DNA of 64,000 bases from Lumnitzera littorea (GCA_024138015.1 JAMXBB010000011.1:39464488-39528487); one strand, 5' to 3'. Counted from the first letter of the stretch, positions 34,707-47,533 are shown. The notes: generated by a model not told the origin, from the letters alone. Numbers and translations: made by a program.

Positions 34707-36890
34707 TTGGCTATATATAAATATTATCTTTTGTTAAGCTATCCATGTCATATGAATCTACAAGTGAACTAGTTACATACCTATATACCTATATATATAT
34801 ATATATATTTACTATGCCTTGAGATATGCACGTATGTGGTATACACTATTGCCTATATGTATTACCACTTTAGCACAATGAAAGAATATAAATAGCAGAC
34901 CCCTAAACCACTATATTAGCTAAAATATGTTCTAAGAAAAAGTTAAGGGATGATACGTAATGCAATTGCTTGTTGACCCTTAATGTGTAATGGTATATAA
35001 AACTATTGAACATGACTAATATAAATTAGATAGCTTAACAAAAGAACACTTAATTCCTTAATAGGAAATTGCTCACTAAAGAAGTGGATGAAAATAAAAT
35101 CTCTTATTGCTTATTAAACATGAATACTTATGATAATGTTTCACAAGACAAGCAATAAATTAACCAATTTTCATGAATATGTTGGATTGAAGAGCTTCAT
35201 TGTCATTTGAAGATCTACAATATATAGGTGAAGATTGACAATGGTATGGTGCACTTATAAAAATAATAGATTTGAAAACATAAGTTAGTCATTGACAATT
35301 ACAACAAAAACTAATAAGAAGTATCACATACACACAAAATTTAATAAATGAAAGTTTTCAAAACAGTGTTGTCTCTTAATTGACTAGTATGCTGGATCGT
35401 TTATAGTAATAATATTAGTGAGTATTCACCTGGTTCAATTCCTTAAGGAAAAGGTTTGGCTAAGTACTCAATTCTAACTTGCCACTCTAATTTACACGAG
35501 TCAAATAAAGAGTGGTGAATCATAATTAAGTCAAATAAATGGGAACGAAAGTTAGCAACTAACACAAATACTAAAGATGAGGGCTTGTGACATTTTTCTG
35601 ATATAGGGGTGAAGTTATATTGTTATGATATCAAAGGTGGTTTTTACTTAGGTTTTGACATAATTCACTTGAGGTCAACTTTAGATAGCACATTTCACTC
35701 AATTATGTAGCCAAAAATCTCCTATTGGTTTTATTTTCCTATATGATTGGCTGAACACCTATTTCCTATCATGAATTAAGTGCTCTAGTTCTAAAAATTA
35801 GGGGTTCAATCTCCTCTCGGTTTTATAACCTATTCTAATTCACTAAAACAAGAAAAAGTAGTGTGAATTTAACGAGCTATACCTATTTTCCTCTCGGTCT
35901 CATAGATGTGAGGTTCCATTTGTTAATACCCTATAAACTTGTTGACTCATGTTTTTTAATTACATGACTACTCTCATCTTAGTCTCATAATCATGCAAGT
36001 TCGTTCACTCTCAAGGGATTTCATAGATCGGTCTCATAGTTACAAGAAAACCCGATTAAAAGGATCAATTTCTAGTACCCCAACAAGTTTAAATAGGGTA
36101 TTAAATATCAAAATCTCAACTAAATACACAAACCTTTATCATAACTACAACATTCCACTTACTACATCATCTACATTGTCACAAACCTACAAAAACTAAT
36201 TTAGGTACTCATGATATTGAAAAATAACAAGAACATTCATTAATATTGTAGAAAACTCCATGAATAAATAAGACAATAAGGTAACAACACAAGAATAAGT
36301 AAGTAAATTGAAGACAAGATGATAATACTCTTTAATCCAACTCAAATATCAAGAAATATGCATCAAAATCTTAGAAACAAGTGCCAAATAACATAAACAA
36401 AGGTGAGAAATTGCAGATACAACAATTAGCACATGAAACTAGACTAAAACCTAACAAATCCCTAATTGCAGCTTGCAATTTTTATTGCAATTGCAAGTAA
36501 TTATTAAATTGAGCTACTGATCAATCAATGAGAAGGTTTACAGACTGATCAATAAACATGTATTGGCCTTAGGTTGTCTTCGTATTTTATGAGACGTGGC
36601 ATTTAGTGATTAGGGATTTAAGTCAAAAAAACCTTAACCTTAGTTCCTTATACTGATTGATCGGTGTAGATAGTACCGATCTATTGGTATGAGTATTCTA
36701 TCCTTGCACTTTCTGTTCATTACAACGTCCTCCCTTCTGATTAATCACTTCATCAGTTGGTGAAACCTTTATGTTTCAAGGCATACTAATCTGTCAGTAG
36801 CAAGGTTACTAATTGATCAATAGGCCATATTCCCTAGCACCATTGATTTTATCCTTCATGATTGAATGGTAGGGGTTACCAAGATCATGG
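34707..36890. other. Low-complexity and unclassified repeat DNA
   Basis: Contains (TA)n tracts at about 34674-34692 and 34788-34809. From 35150 to 36890 the composition resembles the LTR or non-coding part of an old retroelement, but I find no PBS, polypurine tract or coding motif. A plus-strand open frame at 35993-36199 has no domain and is probably chance. Confidence 0.4.
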
Positions 36891-37700
36891 TAGGCCCCGT
36901 ATACTTGTACATAGGATATAAAATTAATAAAATTAATTTAAATTCAATATTTTTTATGCATTTTCATTAAGTTTACTCAATTTAGTTCATTTCGTACATA
37001 AACTCCAATTTTATATGAAACTAACTAGTTTTTGCTAAATTTATGCATAATTGTGGGTTTTAAAGTTGGAAAAAATTTGTACATTTTGAGCCACGATCAA
37101 AGATTAATGTAACAAAGGATTTTTCCCCACATGGTTTTCTCTCTTTCACTTTCCATCAAATAGTAAGGAAAATTAGAAAGGGATAAAGATTGGTGTATCA
37201 ACTAGTGTAGGCATTTACTAGTTAAGTACCCTTACTTAGTTGTTTTGTATTATGCGATGGCCAAAAACAATGACTACTCGCCTAATTGTTATGTATAGCA
37301 ATAAGATTCACTTAAGTGTATCTATAACTTGGAGTATTTATACTTTGAATTGATATGGTTTATGATAAACCTTTGGTTGGTATATTATAGTTCTTATAAT
37401 GGATTTAGATTCATTGAAAATGTAACTTGATTGACCTTGGTGAGTGCAATTGTACTTGGCTAATGAGAGTATCTGTCTTTATATGATGATTGATCATAAT
37501 ATGTTTGTGACTTGGTAAATCTTGGATGATATTGATTGAATGTCCAAACAACTTGGCTTTATGCAAATGTTGTGATTTCTATATCATGCCTTGCATGGAA
37601 TTGTGATATTTGACTACTGGGATGGATGCTAGGCTTGTTTGCCATTTTGGTATTTGTTTAGAATTCATACTTAGCTTAGCTAAGTTGGAAACTTATCGAG
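36891..37700. repeat. Unclassified LTR-like sequence, left part
   Basis: Shares loosely spaced blocks (GAATTCATACTTAGCTTAGCTAA; GGATGCTAGGCTTG) with 40230-40520 on the same strand, suggesting one older repeat split by the insertion at 37700-40150, or a tandem duplication. No coding sequence seen. Confidence 0.3.
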
Positions 37701-39761
37701 TTGAAAATTTGTTTTTTCTCTTTTTTTAGCCTAATTTATATTAAGCTAGACCCTCTCGATATAAATCTTTTGACTAGATTAAGAATTTTTTTTTTAAGAA
37801 AAAAAACTTTTGAAAAGGGAGTTACCACCTGATTTGAATCAAGAAAAAGTCAAATTAGGGTCTATGGGGGTTGGAATCTTAATTTCAGCTATTGGCCCAT
37901 GAGTTTTCTAAAAAAAAAAAAAAAATTTAAGAAAAATAGAAACGAAAAAACCATTGGGTTTGAATGATAACTTATTAAAACATAATGGTTTTCATAAAAA
38001 AAAAGTACATGAAATTGCTTAATGGTCCTTAAATACGTTTTCAAATAAATTAAGCCTTTTATTATATTTTCTTAAGAAAAGGGGGAATTTTCTTTTATTA
38101 GTTTGGGCTACTAAAAGTGCTTATATATTGACAAAACAGGATTAAGCTTACTTAGTTCTCAATTTAAGAAAATTTAAGTTGGTTATTTTATTTTACTTTC
38201 GAAACCCTCTTTTCACTTTAAGTTTATTATATATTATTAAATTAAGAAAAAATTGATCCACTTTATAAAAAATTCTAGAAAACCCCTAAATTTTAGAAAA
38301 GAGCCCATTTATTATTTTTATTTATGAAAAAAGTTTATATGTGGAAAAGAAAATAAATTTTGGAAAAAAAAGCCCATGTTTATTCAAAAAAATTATTAAA
38401 GCCCATTAACAAAATTAAAGTCCAACATTCTATTAGTTATTAACATATAAAATTAATCATGTCTCAAAAACATTGAATTTATTACTAGACTATATTATTA
38501 TGATAATATGTAAAAAAATCATAATAGTCATTTTAATAATTAAAGTTTACTAATTAACACTAGTATATTAATTAAACTAAAGCACCAAACAATTATAATT
38601 AATATAAACATAATAATAAATTAAAATCTACTAAGGTAACTACAATTAACATAGCATATTAATAATTTATTAACATAAACACTAACATAATCATGCAATA
38701 TTAAAAAAACAATTATTACAAGCACCTAAGAATCATGGAAACACATCAAATAAGATCAAAACATGACCAATATCAATTTTGTATTTTTTTCTGGAATTTT
38801 CATTTCTTTTTTCAACATAAATCAATAACACAAGAACAAAGGGGAAGAAACTTTCTTGCATAGAAAAAAAAGAAGAAGAAAAAACACGATCGATTCAGGT
38901 GGTTTCTTGAGGTATGGCTAGTGACTTAGACTCTTGAAATGTTGAGCTTTGAAACCCCCAAGTGAATTTCTGAAAATCTCCTATTTTCACCATTTGATTT
39001 CCCTAGAAAATTCAACCTAGCGAAAAATGAACACAACGTAGTTCTCCTCCAACTTTCTCCTCAAAATTGATCAATTTTCCATGAAATTGGAGCTTAAGCT
39101 TTGTTTATAAACATGAGTGGGACGTTCCTAAGAAGTTTCTTAGATCATTTTTCTCTATAGTGAGAGAAATCAAAGAGAGAGAGTAGGTTGTGTACTTAGA
39201 ATATCTTAGAGTTAGAAACTAACATTATAGTCTTCTAAAGGGATTTGTAATTGATTTCGAATGTGTTTGATGGAGTGCGTGGAGGAGATGTTTATTGATA
39301 GCTTAATGCCAAGACTCCTTCCCAAGAAACTCCCATTATTGATCAAGATTCAATTTTTACTCATTAATGATAGTTGGGTTCGTTTTTTGAATTTCATCCT
39401 ATTTTGGCCTAAATTAATCACTATTTTATGGAAGATTTAGGGAAATCAAAGTTTATTTAATGCGTAAGCAATGTAGTACCTAGTTTTACACTAATTTATT
39501 AAGGATTATTGCAAAGAAACTACTCGAATTAGCTTGATCTATTAATGGTGTGCTAATTGAGTATTTATTGGACACTTGATTTTGTTATTTTTGTTTCTCC
39601 CAATTTCCTTAATAATAATATACAAAATGGACCTTCCCAAATATGAGATTTCCTAAACTTTCGTTTCCATATTTTTCAAGATTTTTAATCAATAAATGAT
39701 GCTGCACATACCATATGCCCCCACGGATGCTTGCAGTGCAAGCACATAGAACCCTTCCTAT

Positions 39762-39792
<31 letters not shown>

Positions 39793-40160
39793 CCCGCATA
39801 AGGCCTTTAGGCTCCACATGTAGCAATAGCGTGTGATTATGTGGTACGTTGACATAGGATGCCATGTTAGCACCAAGTTTTTTTAAAACTTTTCTCCTTT
39901 TTCCTTTTTCTTCTCTCTCTCTCTCTCTCTTTTTTTTTTCTTAGGTGCTACGTAGTGCAACCGCACGCATCCATATGGCACTACGTAGCAGGCTGATGTA
40001 GTATGCCACATCAATAGAAAGATTTTTTTTTTAATTTTTCTTATTTTTTCAATTCCTCCTTTTTTAAAATCTATCTTCTTTTTTTTTTTCTTTTTCTGAT
40101 TTTCCTTTTTTCTTAATGATTTTTTGTATTTTTCCTTCTTTTGGCCCTATCCTAAAAGAT
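37700..40160 (-). repeat. Probable Tat/Ogre-like LTR in minus orientation
   Basis: On the minus strand, CAGGTGGTAACTCCC (from 37832) followed by TTAATCTAGTCAAAAG matches the 3' part of the LTR at 45397-47509 (AGTGGTGACTCC, then TTAATCTTTAGTCGAGG). The high-coordinate end is A-rich on the minus strand, like the starts of that LTR family. No PBS follows at the expected place, so it may be a solo or broken LTR. It includes (CT)n tracts at about 39763-39784 and 39911-39930 and an inverted repeat at 39946-39990. Confidence 0.4.
39946..39990. repeat. 13 bp perfect inverted repeat, 19-base loop
   Basis: TGCTACGTAGTGC at 39946-39958 is the exact reverse complement of GCACTACGTAGCA at 39978-39990. 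Each arm contains the self-palindrome CTACGTAG. It could fold as a stable hairpin in either strand. Confidence 0.85.
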
Positions 40161-41119
40161 AGAGGCTTTTTGTACTAAAAAAAAAAAAAGGAATTTGAGG
40201 AAGGTAATGTTAAGATATCAACAAACTTGTATTTGGCTAGGTTGATTTTAAATTCATACTTGGCTGGGCTAAATATGTTGTTTGAATGCATTTATGGCAT
40301 TGCATGAAATGAACCTATGGGTCAAGCTTTCTCAACTTAAGATATTGCTAGGCTGAGTTTTGAGCATATAGAACTACATTGCTTAATTAATTTTAGGTAC
40401 TTCATGTGATTTCAGCCAAGCGAGGTATGGTCGCTCCTTGTTGCCCTAGGTTTTTGAAATTTATTTCCAAATGCCTGGAAGTGTTGACTAATTGGATGAG
40501 AAGCTAGGCTGGGCTAGGATACTAGTACTGATGCATCTCATAGGCATTATTATGGTGTTTGTCTGATGCATCAATTGTTGTACATGTGCTTGATATTAGC
40601 TTAATACTTGAATAAGATATTGATGATGCTGGGATTTTCAAATATGTGATATAGCGTTATTACCAATGTTGTGATTTAGAATACCTAATTGCTATGCTTT
40701 TTATGTTTAGCTTTATACTCACTTACCTAAAAACCTGAGCTAAGGGTTAAGCTTATCTAACCTTAAGTACTGAAGGAAAGGAAAGCTAAGACTTAGAAGA
40801 TGGACTAGTAAGAGAGAGCAACTATCTGTAGAGCTTCATATTAAGTTCTTGAAAGTAGCTTTGAAGGAAGGTCGTTGTGCTACTCTATAGGTTTCTAATG
40901 TTATGTTTATGAATGTAAAAGTTTATTATCCTAAGTAGATTATGAGTTGGACAATGAAGTGAAATGCGATACTCTAAATATTTTCTAAAATTTTGTTGTG
41001 TTATTTTATATTAATTAAAAGAAGCTTTACTAGAAATTAGTATAGTAGAGTCAGGTTAACAAGTTGATTCCAGTTTTAGCCTTATCCTTTACTTGGGAAT
41101 GGCATAACAAACCATCTCT
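40161..41119. repeat. Unclassified LTR-like sequence, right part
   Basis: GGCTAGG/GCTGGGC-rich sequence with a CTTTATACTCACTTACC block near 40715 that recalls long gypsy LTRs. It cuts off the RT of the minus-strand element to its right. No gene is visible. Confidence 0.3.
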
Positions 41120-42130
41120 TAAGCACCGAGTGTTAAGAAAAAAAATATAAATAGTTGCCTTTAGAAGTAAGGCATTATATCCTTGTAGAGCTAAATCTAA
41201 CCTGTTAGCGCATGTACATCCTTTAATGTACTTGTGGACTTCATATCCTTTATGGCCTTTATTTTCTCTAGATTGAGTTCCATTCTTTTTTAAGTTACCA
41301 TGTAACCTAAGAACTTTGCAAAGGTAGCCCTAGAGACATATTTTTGTGGATTTAAGTTCATGCTATACCTCCTCAAGGTATCGAAAGTTTCTTGCAAATT
41401 GGTAAGATGAAAATCTTTCTCTATACTCGTAACAATCACGTCCTCAACATATACTTCTAGATCATAATGAATTTTAGGTTCAAACATCTTTGTTGCTAAC
41501 CACTAATAGGTCGCACCAGCATTCTTTAGCCTAAAAGACATGACAGTATAACAATATGTACCAAAGTTAATGATGAATGATGTGTGTGCTTTTTGCTCTT
41601 CTTCCATCTTGATTTGATTATAGTTAGAGAAGGCGTCCATAAAACTGAGTAGGCTATGATAGATAGTTGAATCAACCATTTGATCTATTCTTAGCAAGAG
41701 AAAACAATCATTTGGGCATGCCTTATTCAAGTGTGTGAAGTTAATGCACAAGCATCACTTGCCATTTGACCTCTTAGATAATTGGGTTAGATAAGGCTCC
41801 TCCCGTATACAACTTGCTTTCAAAAGTTTCTGAACCTCCTCTTTAATTGTAGCTTGTCACTTAGGGGTGAAATGCTTCTTGTTTCATTGAATGATTGTAG
41901 CATTGGGATCTATCTTTATTTTATGTGTCATGAATTCTCTAGGTATGCCCGACATGTTTAAGGGAGACCATGTGAACACATCAATATTCCTTTTGAGGAA
42001 ATGCACTAAGTCCTACTGTAGCTTTGGAGATAAAGATTTTCCAATCCTTATGGTCTTTCTTGTATCTTCTCTAAGTTGTATTTCCTCGGTCCCTTCCTCT
42101 AATTTCTCCATGTTGTCAGTGTTCCGATCT
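41120..42130 (-). pseudogene. Reverse transcriptase, broken
   Basis: Minus-strand fragments in order: DVFTWSPLNMSGI (before RT), EEVQKLLKA, MCINFTHLNKACPND, SLLSFMDAFSNYNQI, then NAGATY, YVEDVIVTS, and FLGYMVT followed by LEKIKAIKDM. The catalytic YVDD box is YVED. Open pieces lie at 41751-41503 and 41487-41290. The frame is lost after an LTG motif at about 41200 and the element ends near 41120. Confidence 0.8.
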
Positions 42131-42312
42131 AGATTCATCTCAATGTAGAAAACTTCTTCCCACTTAAGGGCTTTTAGATACAAAGACATTGTGAGCTGTT
42201 GATCCCCTTAGCATACTTTAACCCCAATTAAAGTGGGAAACTTAACATTTAGGTGTATGATAAAGGGCACCATGTTAAAAAAATTTTGGCAAGGTTAGTC
42301 CATGATAATGCT

Positions 42313-42657
42313 TTATAGGGACCAACACTTAACTATAAGAAAATCTACCTTATCCTTTACCACATTGTTATCACCACGAATGTAGATTAGGGGAGAAATC
42401 ACTCCTAAAGAGTGTATTGGTTGATTATTGAATGTGTATAGGTCATGGTTGTGAGACCTTAATGGTGCCTTAATTTTTTGCTTCATCTGATCATATGCAT
42501 GTTGAAAGAGTATATCTACCGAAATTCTTGTGTCAACAAGGATCTTCTTTAATTCAAACTTTTCAACCTTCGTGTTAATAACTAACGCATCATCATGGGG
42601 CATTTGGATGCCCTCATATTCTCTTTCTAAAAAAGATAATGAATTGTTGACCTTCAA
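42313..42657 (-). pseudogene. Retropepsin-like aspartic protease, active site altered
   Basis: Reads PHDDALVINTKVEKFELKKI, then LVDTRISVDILF and YTFNNQPIHSLG, the usual core of plant gypsy protease. The active-site triad DTG is DTR here. The open stretch is 114 codons, near the domain length. It lies between gag and RT as expected. Confidence 0.8.
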
Positions 42658-42659
42658 CT

Positions 42660-44108
42660 TCTTACCTTATACGTTGAAAACATAATCAAAGGCATTAGTT
42701 AAGCTCGAAGAGTAAGAACAACCTAAATTAAAGGGTCCATTAACTATGGTGTTAATGAGACCATTTAGGGCCTCATTATTATTACCATCATCTCTATCAT
42801 TCCTTTGGGCTTATTTAATTTGCTACTCTCATTCTTGATCACTCATCCTTCTTTGAACTAGTTGCTTTGTATTCTTTATGTCATGAGCTAAGAATTTCCT
42901 CAAATAATTACTTTGGACTGCATCTTCTATGGTATTTTTAAGTTGAATACATTAATTGGTGTTGTGGCCTATATCATGATAGAAATCACATTACTTATTG
43001 GAATTCCTTCTAGAGGGATTCCCTCTCATCCTTTCAGGCCACTTCAAAATTCTTTGATTCTAAACTTCCATGGGGATGTCAGACTTAGAACAGTTGAGGG
43101 TAGTGTAAGTGGAAAAGATTAGAATTCATGACCTTTTCCTATCTCCACTACTTGCCCCTAGAAAACGAACATCATAGCATGCAAGCTGATCTTTTGCACT
43201 TGGGCAAATCTTGTTGCTTTTTAGATTAGATTTGTTGAAGTTGTCCTTCCACTATGCTTTGATGTTATCCTCTTGCTTGATATATAATGTTGCTTTGGTC
43301 TTGAATTCTGCAATTGTTTTGGGTTTATTCTTGGTTAGGGACTTAAAAAAGTCTCCATGTGGCTTTACTCCATCAATCACTACATTGCGGGCAAAACTCA
43401 TGTCAAGCTTTAGGATTTGAACCATTTTTGCCATGAACTGAGCCAAATATTCCCCTATGGATTAATTGGACTTTTGTTTAATTGTGTTAAGGATGAAGAA
43501 AACCTTAACTAGAAGCCTACTTGCAAGAAAGTGTTGTAGAAACACTTTTGTCAGATCATCAAAACACATGATTGTATTGGACTTCAAGTATTTGAACCAA
43601 GTACTTGTAGCATTTTGTAAGGTTTATGGGAAGGCTTGAAATGTAACTACATTGCTTATGCCATGTAACTTGGCTAAAGTACAATAGTATTCTAAGTGAT
43701 CCTCTAGATCTTTAGTGCTGTCGTATGTTTCAAACTATGAAAGTTTGATATGGTGAGAAATGACTTCCTCTATGATCTCTAGGATAAACGGACTCTTTTT
43801 CAAAACAAACTATTGACTTATTGAAGCAACAACACTAGCATGCAATGTACCTACATAATGTACTATTGTAGGGCTTTGCCCTTATTAACTTTTTTGAGAC
43901 CAAGAGCCTAAGTTTCATGAACTACTCTGGCTTGCTTGACTTTTTGCTTAGGAGAATGGACATAATTATCAGAATTATCTACACTATTTGCATCTTGCTC
44001 ATGATTTTGGTTTGATAGCATACATGCACATACCAAACTCAAAATCTCATCACTTTTCCTTGCCAATTCTTGGTTTTCCTCTACTATGTCAACAAAAAGC
44101 AACTCCAA
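42660..44108 (-). pseudogene. gag of the minus-strand Tat-like element
   Basis: Open pieces at 44108-43908 (N-terminal, acidic and coiled-coil-like) and 43446-43252 (core: MVQILKLDMSFARNV, DGVKPHGDFFKSL). Around 42990-42930 the knuckle reads CDFYHDIGHNTN followed by a stop. The substitution of tyrosine in the knuckle is shared with the copy at 25860, so it is a family trait rather than random damage. Confidence 0.8.
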
Positions 44109-44187
44109 CTTAGCAAGCCAATCAACTTTTTTGGTTAATCTTGTTTTGGCTACTATAGTAAGGTTTCCAAAATAGATAGTGCCAAAA

Positions 44188-44749
44188 TGTTATATCTAGA
44201 AATTAGCTTGGTTTTTGTGATTTGTAAGAGAGCAAAAGTAAGGCTTTAGGGGTATCAAGCTTAGTCTAAGGGTTAGTCCTACGTAGCTACTCCAATGCCT
44301 AAGCTAGATAAGTATTTAAAGAGTAAAGGAAGTAAGTAGTTAGAGTACTTATAGAGCCTTTACAGTGGTTGGTCAATTATATTTATAAACTCTTGTCTGA
44401 TAATTATATTGGGAGATGGTTGAATTGCCAATGATACATGGCATCTCCTTGAATTTATTTATGTGCAAATCATGGGAAGAATTAGGCAGTTAAGTAGTTA
44501 TCATTAGGATAACTATTGAATTATTTGCACCCTTGTCCTAACATTTGAATATTTAAACTTTATGAGCTGGGCCGAGTGATTTGGCCTTAGATGATATTGA
44601 TTGGTAGCAAAACTATGAGCTATTGAAGCTCTTGGAAGACCATTATGAGGCATAATTAGGAGTGTAAACATTGTACTTAATTCTTGACTTAGGATAGGTC
44701 AACATTGTGTCACTGATATAGTTGTAGGGATCAAAATTCACTATTAACA
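44188..44749 (-). repeat. 5' LTR of the minus-strand Tat-like element
   Basis: On the minus strand it starts TGTTAATAGTG at 44749, has a TTTATAAATATAA box at about 44391-44379, the TTAGGCATTGGAGTAG block at about 44310, and ends AGATATAACA at 44188. The PBS-like TTTGGCACTATCTATTTTGG follows immediately. Length about 562 bp. Confidence 0.75.
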
Positions 44750-45142
44750 ATACTCATCATGTGTCTACATCTATATATATATATATATATTACTTAGTGT
44801 AACATATGAGAAGACATCACTAAAAATGATTTTTTTTTTAGTATTTCTAATCTCTTTATTATTTAGATCCTTTTGTAGGAGATTTTGTAATATGTTATCA
44901 ATATGGAGCTCTAATCTTCCAAGTCTTGAATCTCTCCACAAATTATAAGTTATCTAATCCCTTTTCTTAATATGAATCCCTTTCCTCCTGTAATTTCATA
45001 ATTCTTTATTTAATTTTATCCCTTGTAGTTGAGTATATTCTCACTTACTATTTTCATGAAACTTTCACATTAGGAAAAAAAAAAAAATTAATTTGTTTGA
45101 AATTTTAACACTTGTCACTTTATATTTTTTTTAGCTTTCACC
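44750..45142 (+). other. Leader or LTR remnant of a copia element
   Basis: AT-rich, with an (AT)n tract at about 44772-44790 and T-rich sequence just before the copia gag start. It probably holds the leader of that element, but I cannot identify an LTR end or a clear PBS. Confidence 0.35.
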
Positions 45143-45396
45143 ATGGCAAATCTTGCAAAGCTTGACTTTGTGGCTTTTGATATTGTTGGCAAGAACTATT
45201 TATCATGGATATTAGATCCTAAGATTCATTTAGATGTTATGAACCTTAAGGACACAATCATGGAAGTAAATAAATTATCTAATTAAGACAAAGCTAGAGC
45301 TATGATTTTTTTTTACTATCATCTTGATGAATGATTGAAAATTGAATATTTTATAGTACAAGTTCGTGCTGATCATTGGAAAGGTTTGAAAGAAAG
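45143..45396 (+). pseudogene. Ty1/copia gag, N-terminal fragment
   Basis: Starts MANLAKLDFVAL at 45143 and continues with GKNYLSWILDPKIHLD, DTIMEV, and, after two stops, HLDE. This is the N-terminal part of a plant copia gag (UBN2-type). It is cut at 45396 by the LTR that starts at 45397; the remaining element is not in the window, or lies beyond the nested insertions. Confidence 0.75.
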
Positions 45397-47509
45397 TATA
45401 GACACCCCATTTTTGCACCCCCTTCACCCTCCAAAATAAGAAAAAGAAAAATTTAGAAAATTACAAAAATTAGGAAACTTTAAAAAATACAAAACATTAG
45501 AAATTTTAGAAAAGTACAAAAAATAAGAAATTTCGAAAATTTAAAAAATGGGAAAATAAAAAAATACAAAAATTCAAAAGAAAATCTAAAAAAATTAGAA
45601 AATTTAGGAAAAGCACAAAAAAAAAAAAATTAAAAAATGAAAAAAAAAAGAAATTTGAGAAAAATGAATAAATGAAATTCTTTCGAAATTAAATAACAAC
45701 CATAAACTTTAAAAAATAGAAAAATTAGAAAGCTTAGATTTTTAGGGTAACTAGAATAGAATAACGATAAGGGTTTGGGTTAGGCATGATTTCTAGGTTT
45801 GCTTTAGGCTTTAGATAAATTTAAAATTCGAATTTAGCCTAAACCAAACCTATATATGTATTTTGTTTGCTAGATGAAACAGGGTATGGGCTAAATGGCT
45901 GATTGGTTAGGCATATGAACATAGTTGTATGAGCAATAGCAGATCCTGGGTTTGATCCTCTTTATAGGCACTAAGTTACCTTTGTTTCTTTTGACCTCCA
46001 ATGCTACGTGTTTGCCTTACATTAGTTGATACGAGCATTTTCTTTCTCTTTCTGTTTCTTTCTTCCACTTGCAGTTTTCTTCTTTGGTGAACTTAGTTTG
46101 ACATCTTTTTTGGCCTCTTTTTCTATATGATTTCACTAAATTAATGGTGCAATCATGTAAATCACTTAAGAGACTCTACATTAAACCTAAGAACTTGTCT
46201 TAATACACGCATTTGAGGGATCAAATCTACACTTGAAATTGGGAAAAAATAGCAACCTAAATTCTAACACATCCTTGATCTTTGAATTCGAGCATACTGG
46301 GCAATAATCAAAGCTTCCATTGTGTTATCTATGCAACTGTATTGAGTTTAACACTAGGAAAGTCACTTGGATATAACTTTTTCCTTAAAAAGCACACAAA
46401 AGTGCTCTTACCTACTTGAAATAACCATAGGGTTGACCTGGAGCAAACCATCTAATCACAATGTCTTCTTAATCTTCTTGTGATCCCTTTCCCTTGATTT
46501 GACTTGAAACTAGCCAACTTAATGGAATCGAACTCGCATCCAAACTCGAGACTAACCTAACTCTTTGACACATGCCTAACCCTTGTTAAGGTTCGACCTT
46601 TTCCCCTTTTTATTTTTATTTAGTTTTATTTTACAATAAATAAATAAATAAATAAAATTATTTTAATGCCTTTCTTTTGTTAAAATGTTCTACTTCCTCT
46701 TATTTTTGCAAAGTTTTAAAAATAGAATTTAAAAAAAAATAAAAAAGTATTTTGTCATATAGGAAAATGTTTTCAAATATAAATTTATTAATAAAGCTTT
46801 TTCAAAATTAGGATTTTTTTGGAGTCTTTTTGAAAGAAGAACTCAAAATTAGGACTCTTTTAATATTTTTCCCAAATGAAATAAAATGGTTAAGGGATGT
46901 AAACTCGGTTACAATTTTAAAATTAAAATAAACTAATACATTAAAGTTTTATAAAACAAATTAAGGAAGTCTGATTTCGAATAGTAGGTATATAGATACT
47001 TATAGGAAGTTACGGAGCAACTGAAAAAATGAAAAATAAATATTTTCTCATCCCCTTATAACTTTTTAATTTTTTTCCTTTTTCAAAAGAAAAAAAAAAT
47101 GTCTTCTTCTCTACTAAAAAAGTATTAACAAATGATGAAAAAATAGGAAGCAACAAAAATAGACTTATTAAGGGTATTTTGAAGGATAAAGTCAAAATTT
47201 GAAGGTTTAGGAGGTATTTGTTAAGGGTTTAATAGGTTAATCCTCAAATTCATAATCTTTAGTTTTCAAAATTATTTTCCAAAAAAGACATTTTTTTTTG
47301 TGGACTAGTAGTTAAGTTGTGACTAACCTACTAAATTGATTACACCTTAACCTTTTTCCTTACCTTAGTTGAGTGGTGACTCCAAAAATATTTTCAAAAT
47401 TAAAAGAAAACAAGGTTTTTTTTTTAATCTTTAGTCGAGGGTTAATATTAAATTAATAGGATTTAATTTTGATCGGATTAAGGAAAATAAAAAATAAAAT
47501 TTAGGCTCA
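45397..47509 (+). repeat. 5' LTR (2.1 kb) of the Tat/Ogre-like element
   Basis: Starts at TATAGACACCCC and ends at TTAGGCTCA before the PBS. An A-rich zone (45430-45720) is followed by a tRNA-like box region at 45895-45960 and, near the end, by AGTGGTGACTCC. The first ~650 bases match 53241-53900, its 3' LTR, and more distantly 59005-59820. Confidence 0.75.
45893..45962 (+). other. tRNA-like A/B-box region in LTR
   Basis: ATGGCTGATTGGTTAGGC resembles an A box and GGGTTTGATCC, about 40 bases on, resembles a B box (GGTTCGANNCC). The corresponding position in the 3' LTR (53737-53800) has the better-preserved GGGTTCGATCC. It may be a tRNA-derived SINE captured by the ancestral LTR. There is no complete cloverleaf, so it is not annotated as a tRNA gene. 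Confidence 0.5.
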
Positions 47510-47515
47510 ATATGA

Positions 47516-47533
47516 TGGCGACTCCGCTGGAGA
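47516..47533 (+). other. Primer-binding site (tRNA-Arg type)
   Basis: TGGCGACTCCGCTGGAGA lies 6 bases after the LTR end. PBSs of the TGGCGACTCCNCTGGGGA kind, complementary to a tRNA-Arg 3' end, are known for Ogre and related Tat elements. Confidence 0.75.

Larger units (their letters stand above)
41120..44749 (-). mobile_element. Tat-like Ty3/gypsy element, minus strand, 3' truncated
   Basis: From right to left: 5' LTR 44749-44188, PBS, gag 44108-42660, protease 42657-42313, RT about 42130-41120. RNase H, integrase and 3' LTR are missing. It is a relative of the element at 20281-30283: gag blocks are near identical in order (MVQILKLDMS, DGVKPHGDFFKSL, then a CDFYHD knuckle) and both LTRs share the TTAAGCATTGGAG-type R region. 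Stops and frameshifts in every domain. Confidence 0.85.

Noticed and set aside
45430..45720. A CRISPR-like or regular repeat array of AAATTTAGAAAA words
   Set aside because: Spacing is irregular, there are no unique spacers, and the same A-rich zone occurs in the related LTRs; it is low-complexity LTR sequence in a eukaryote.
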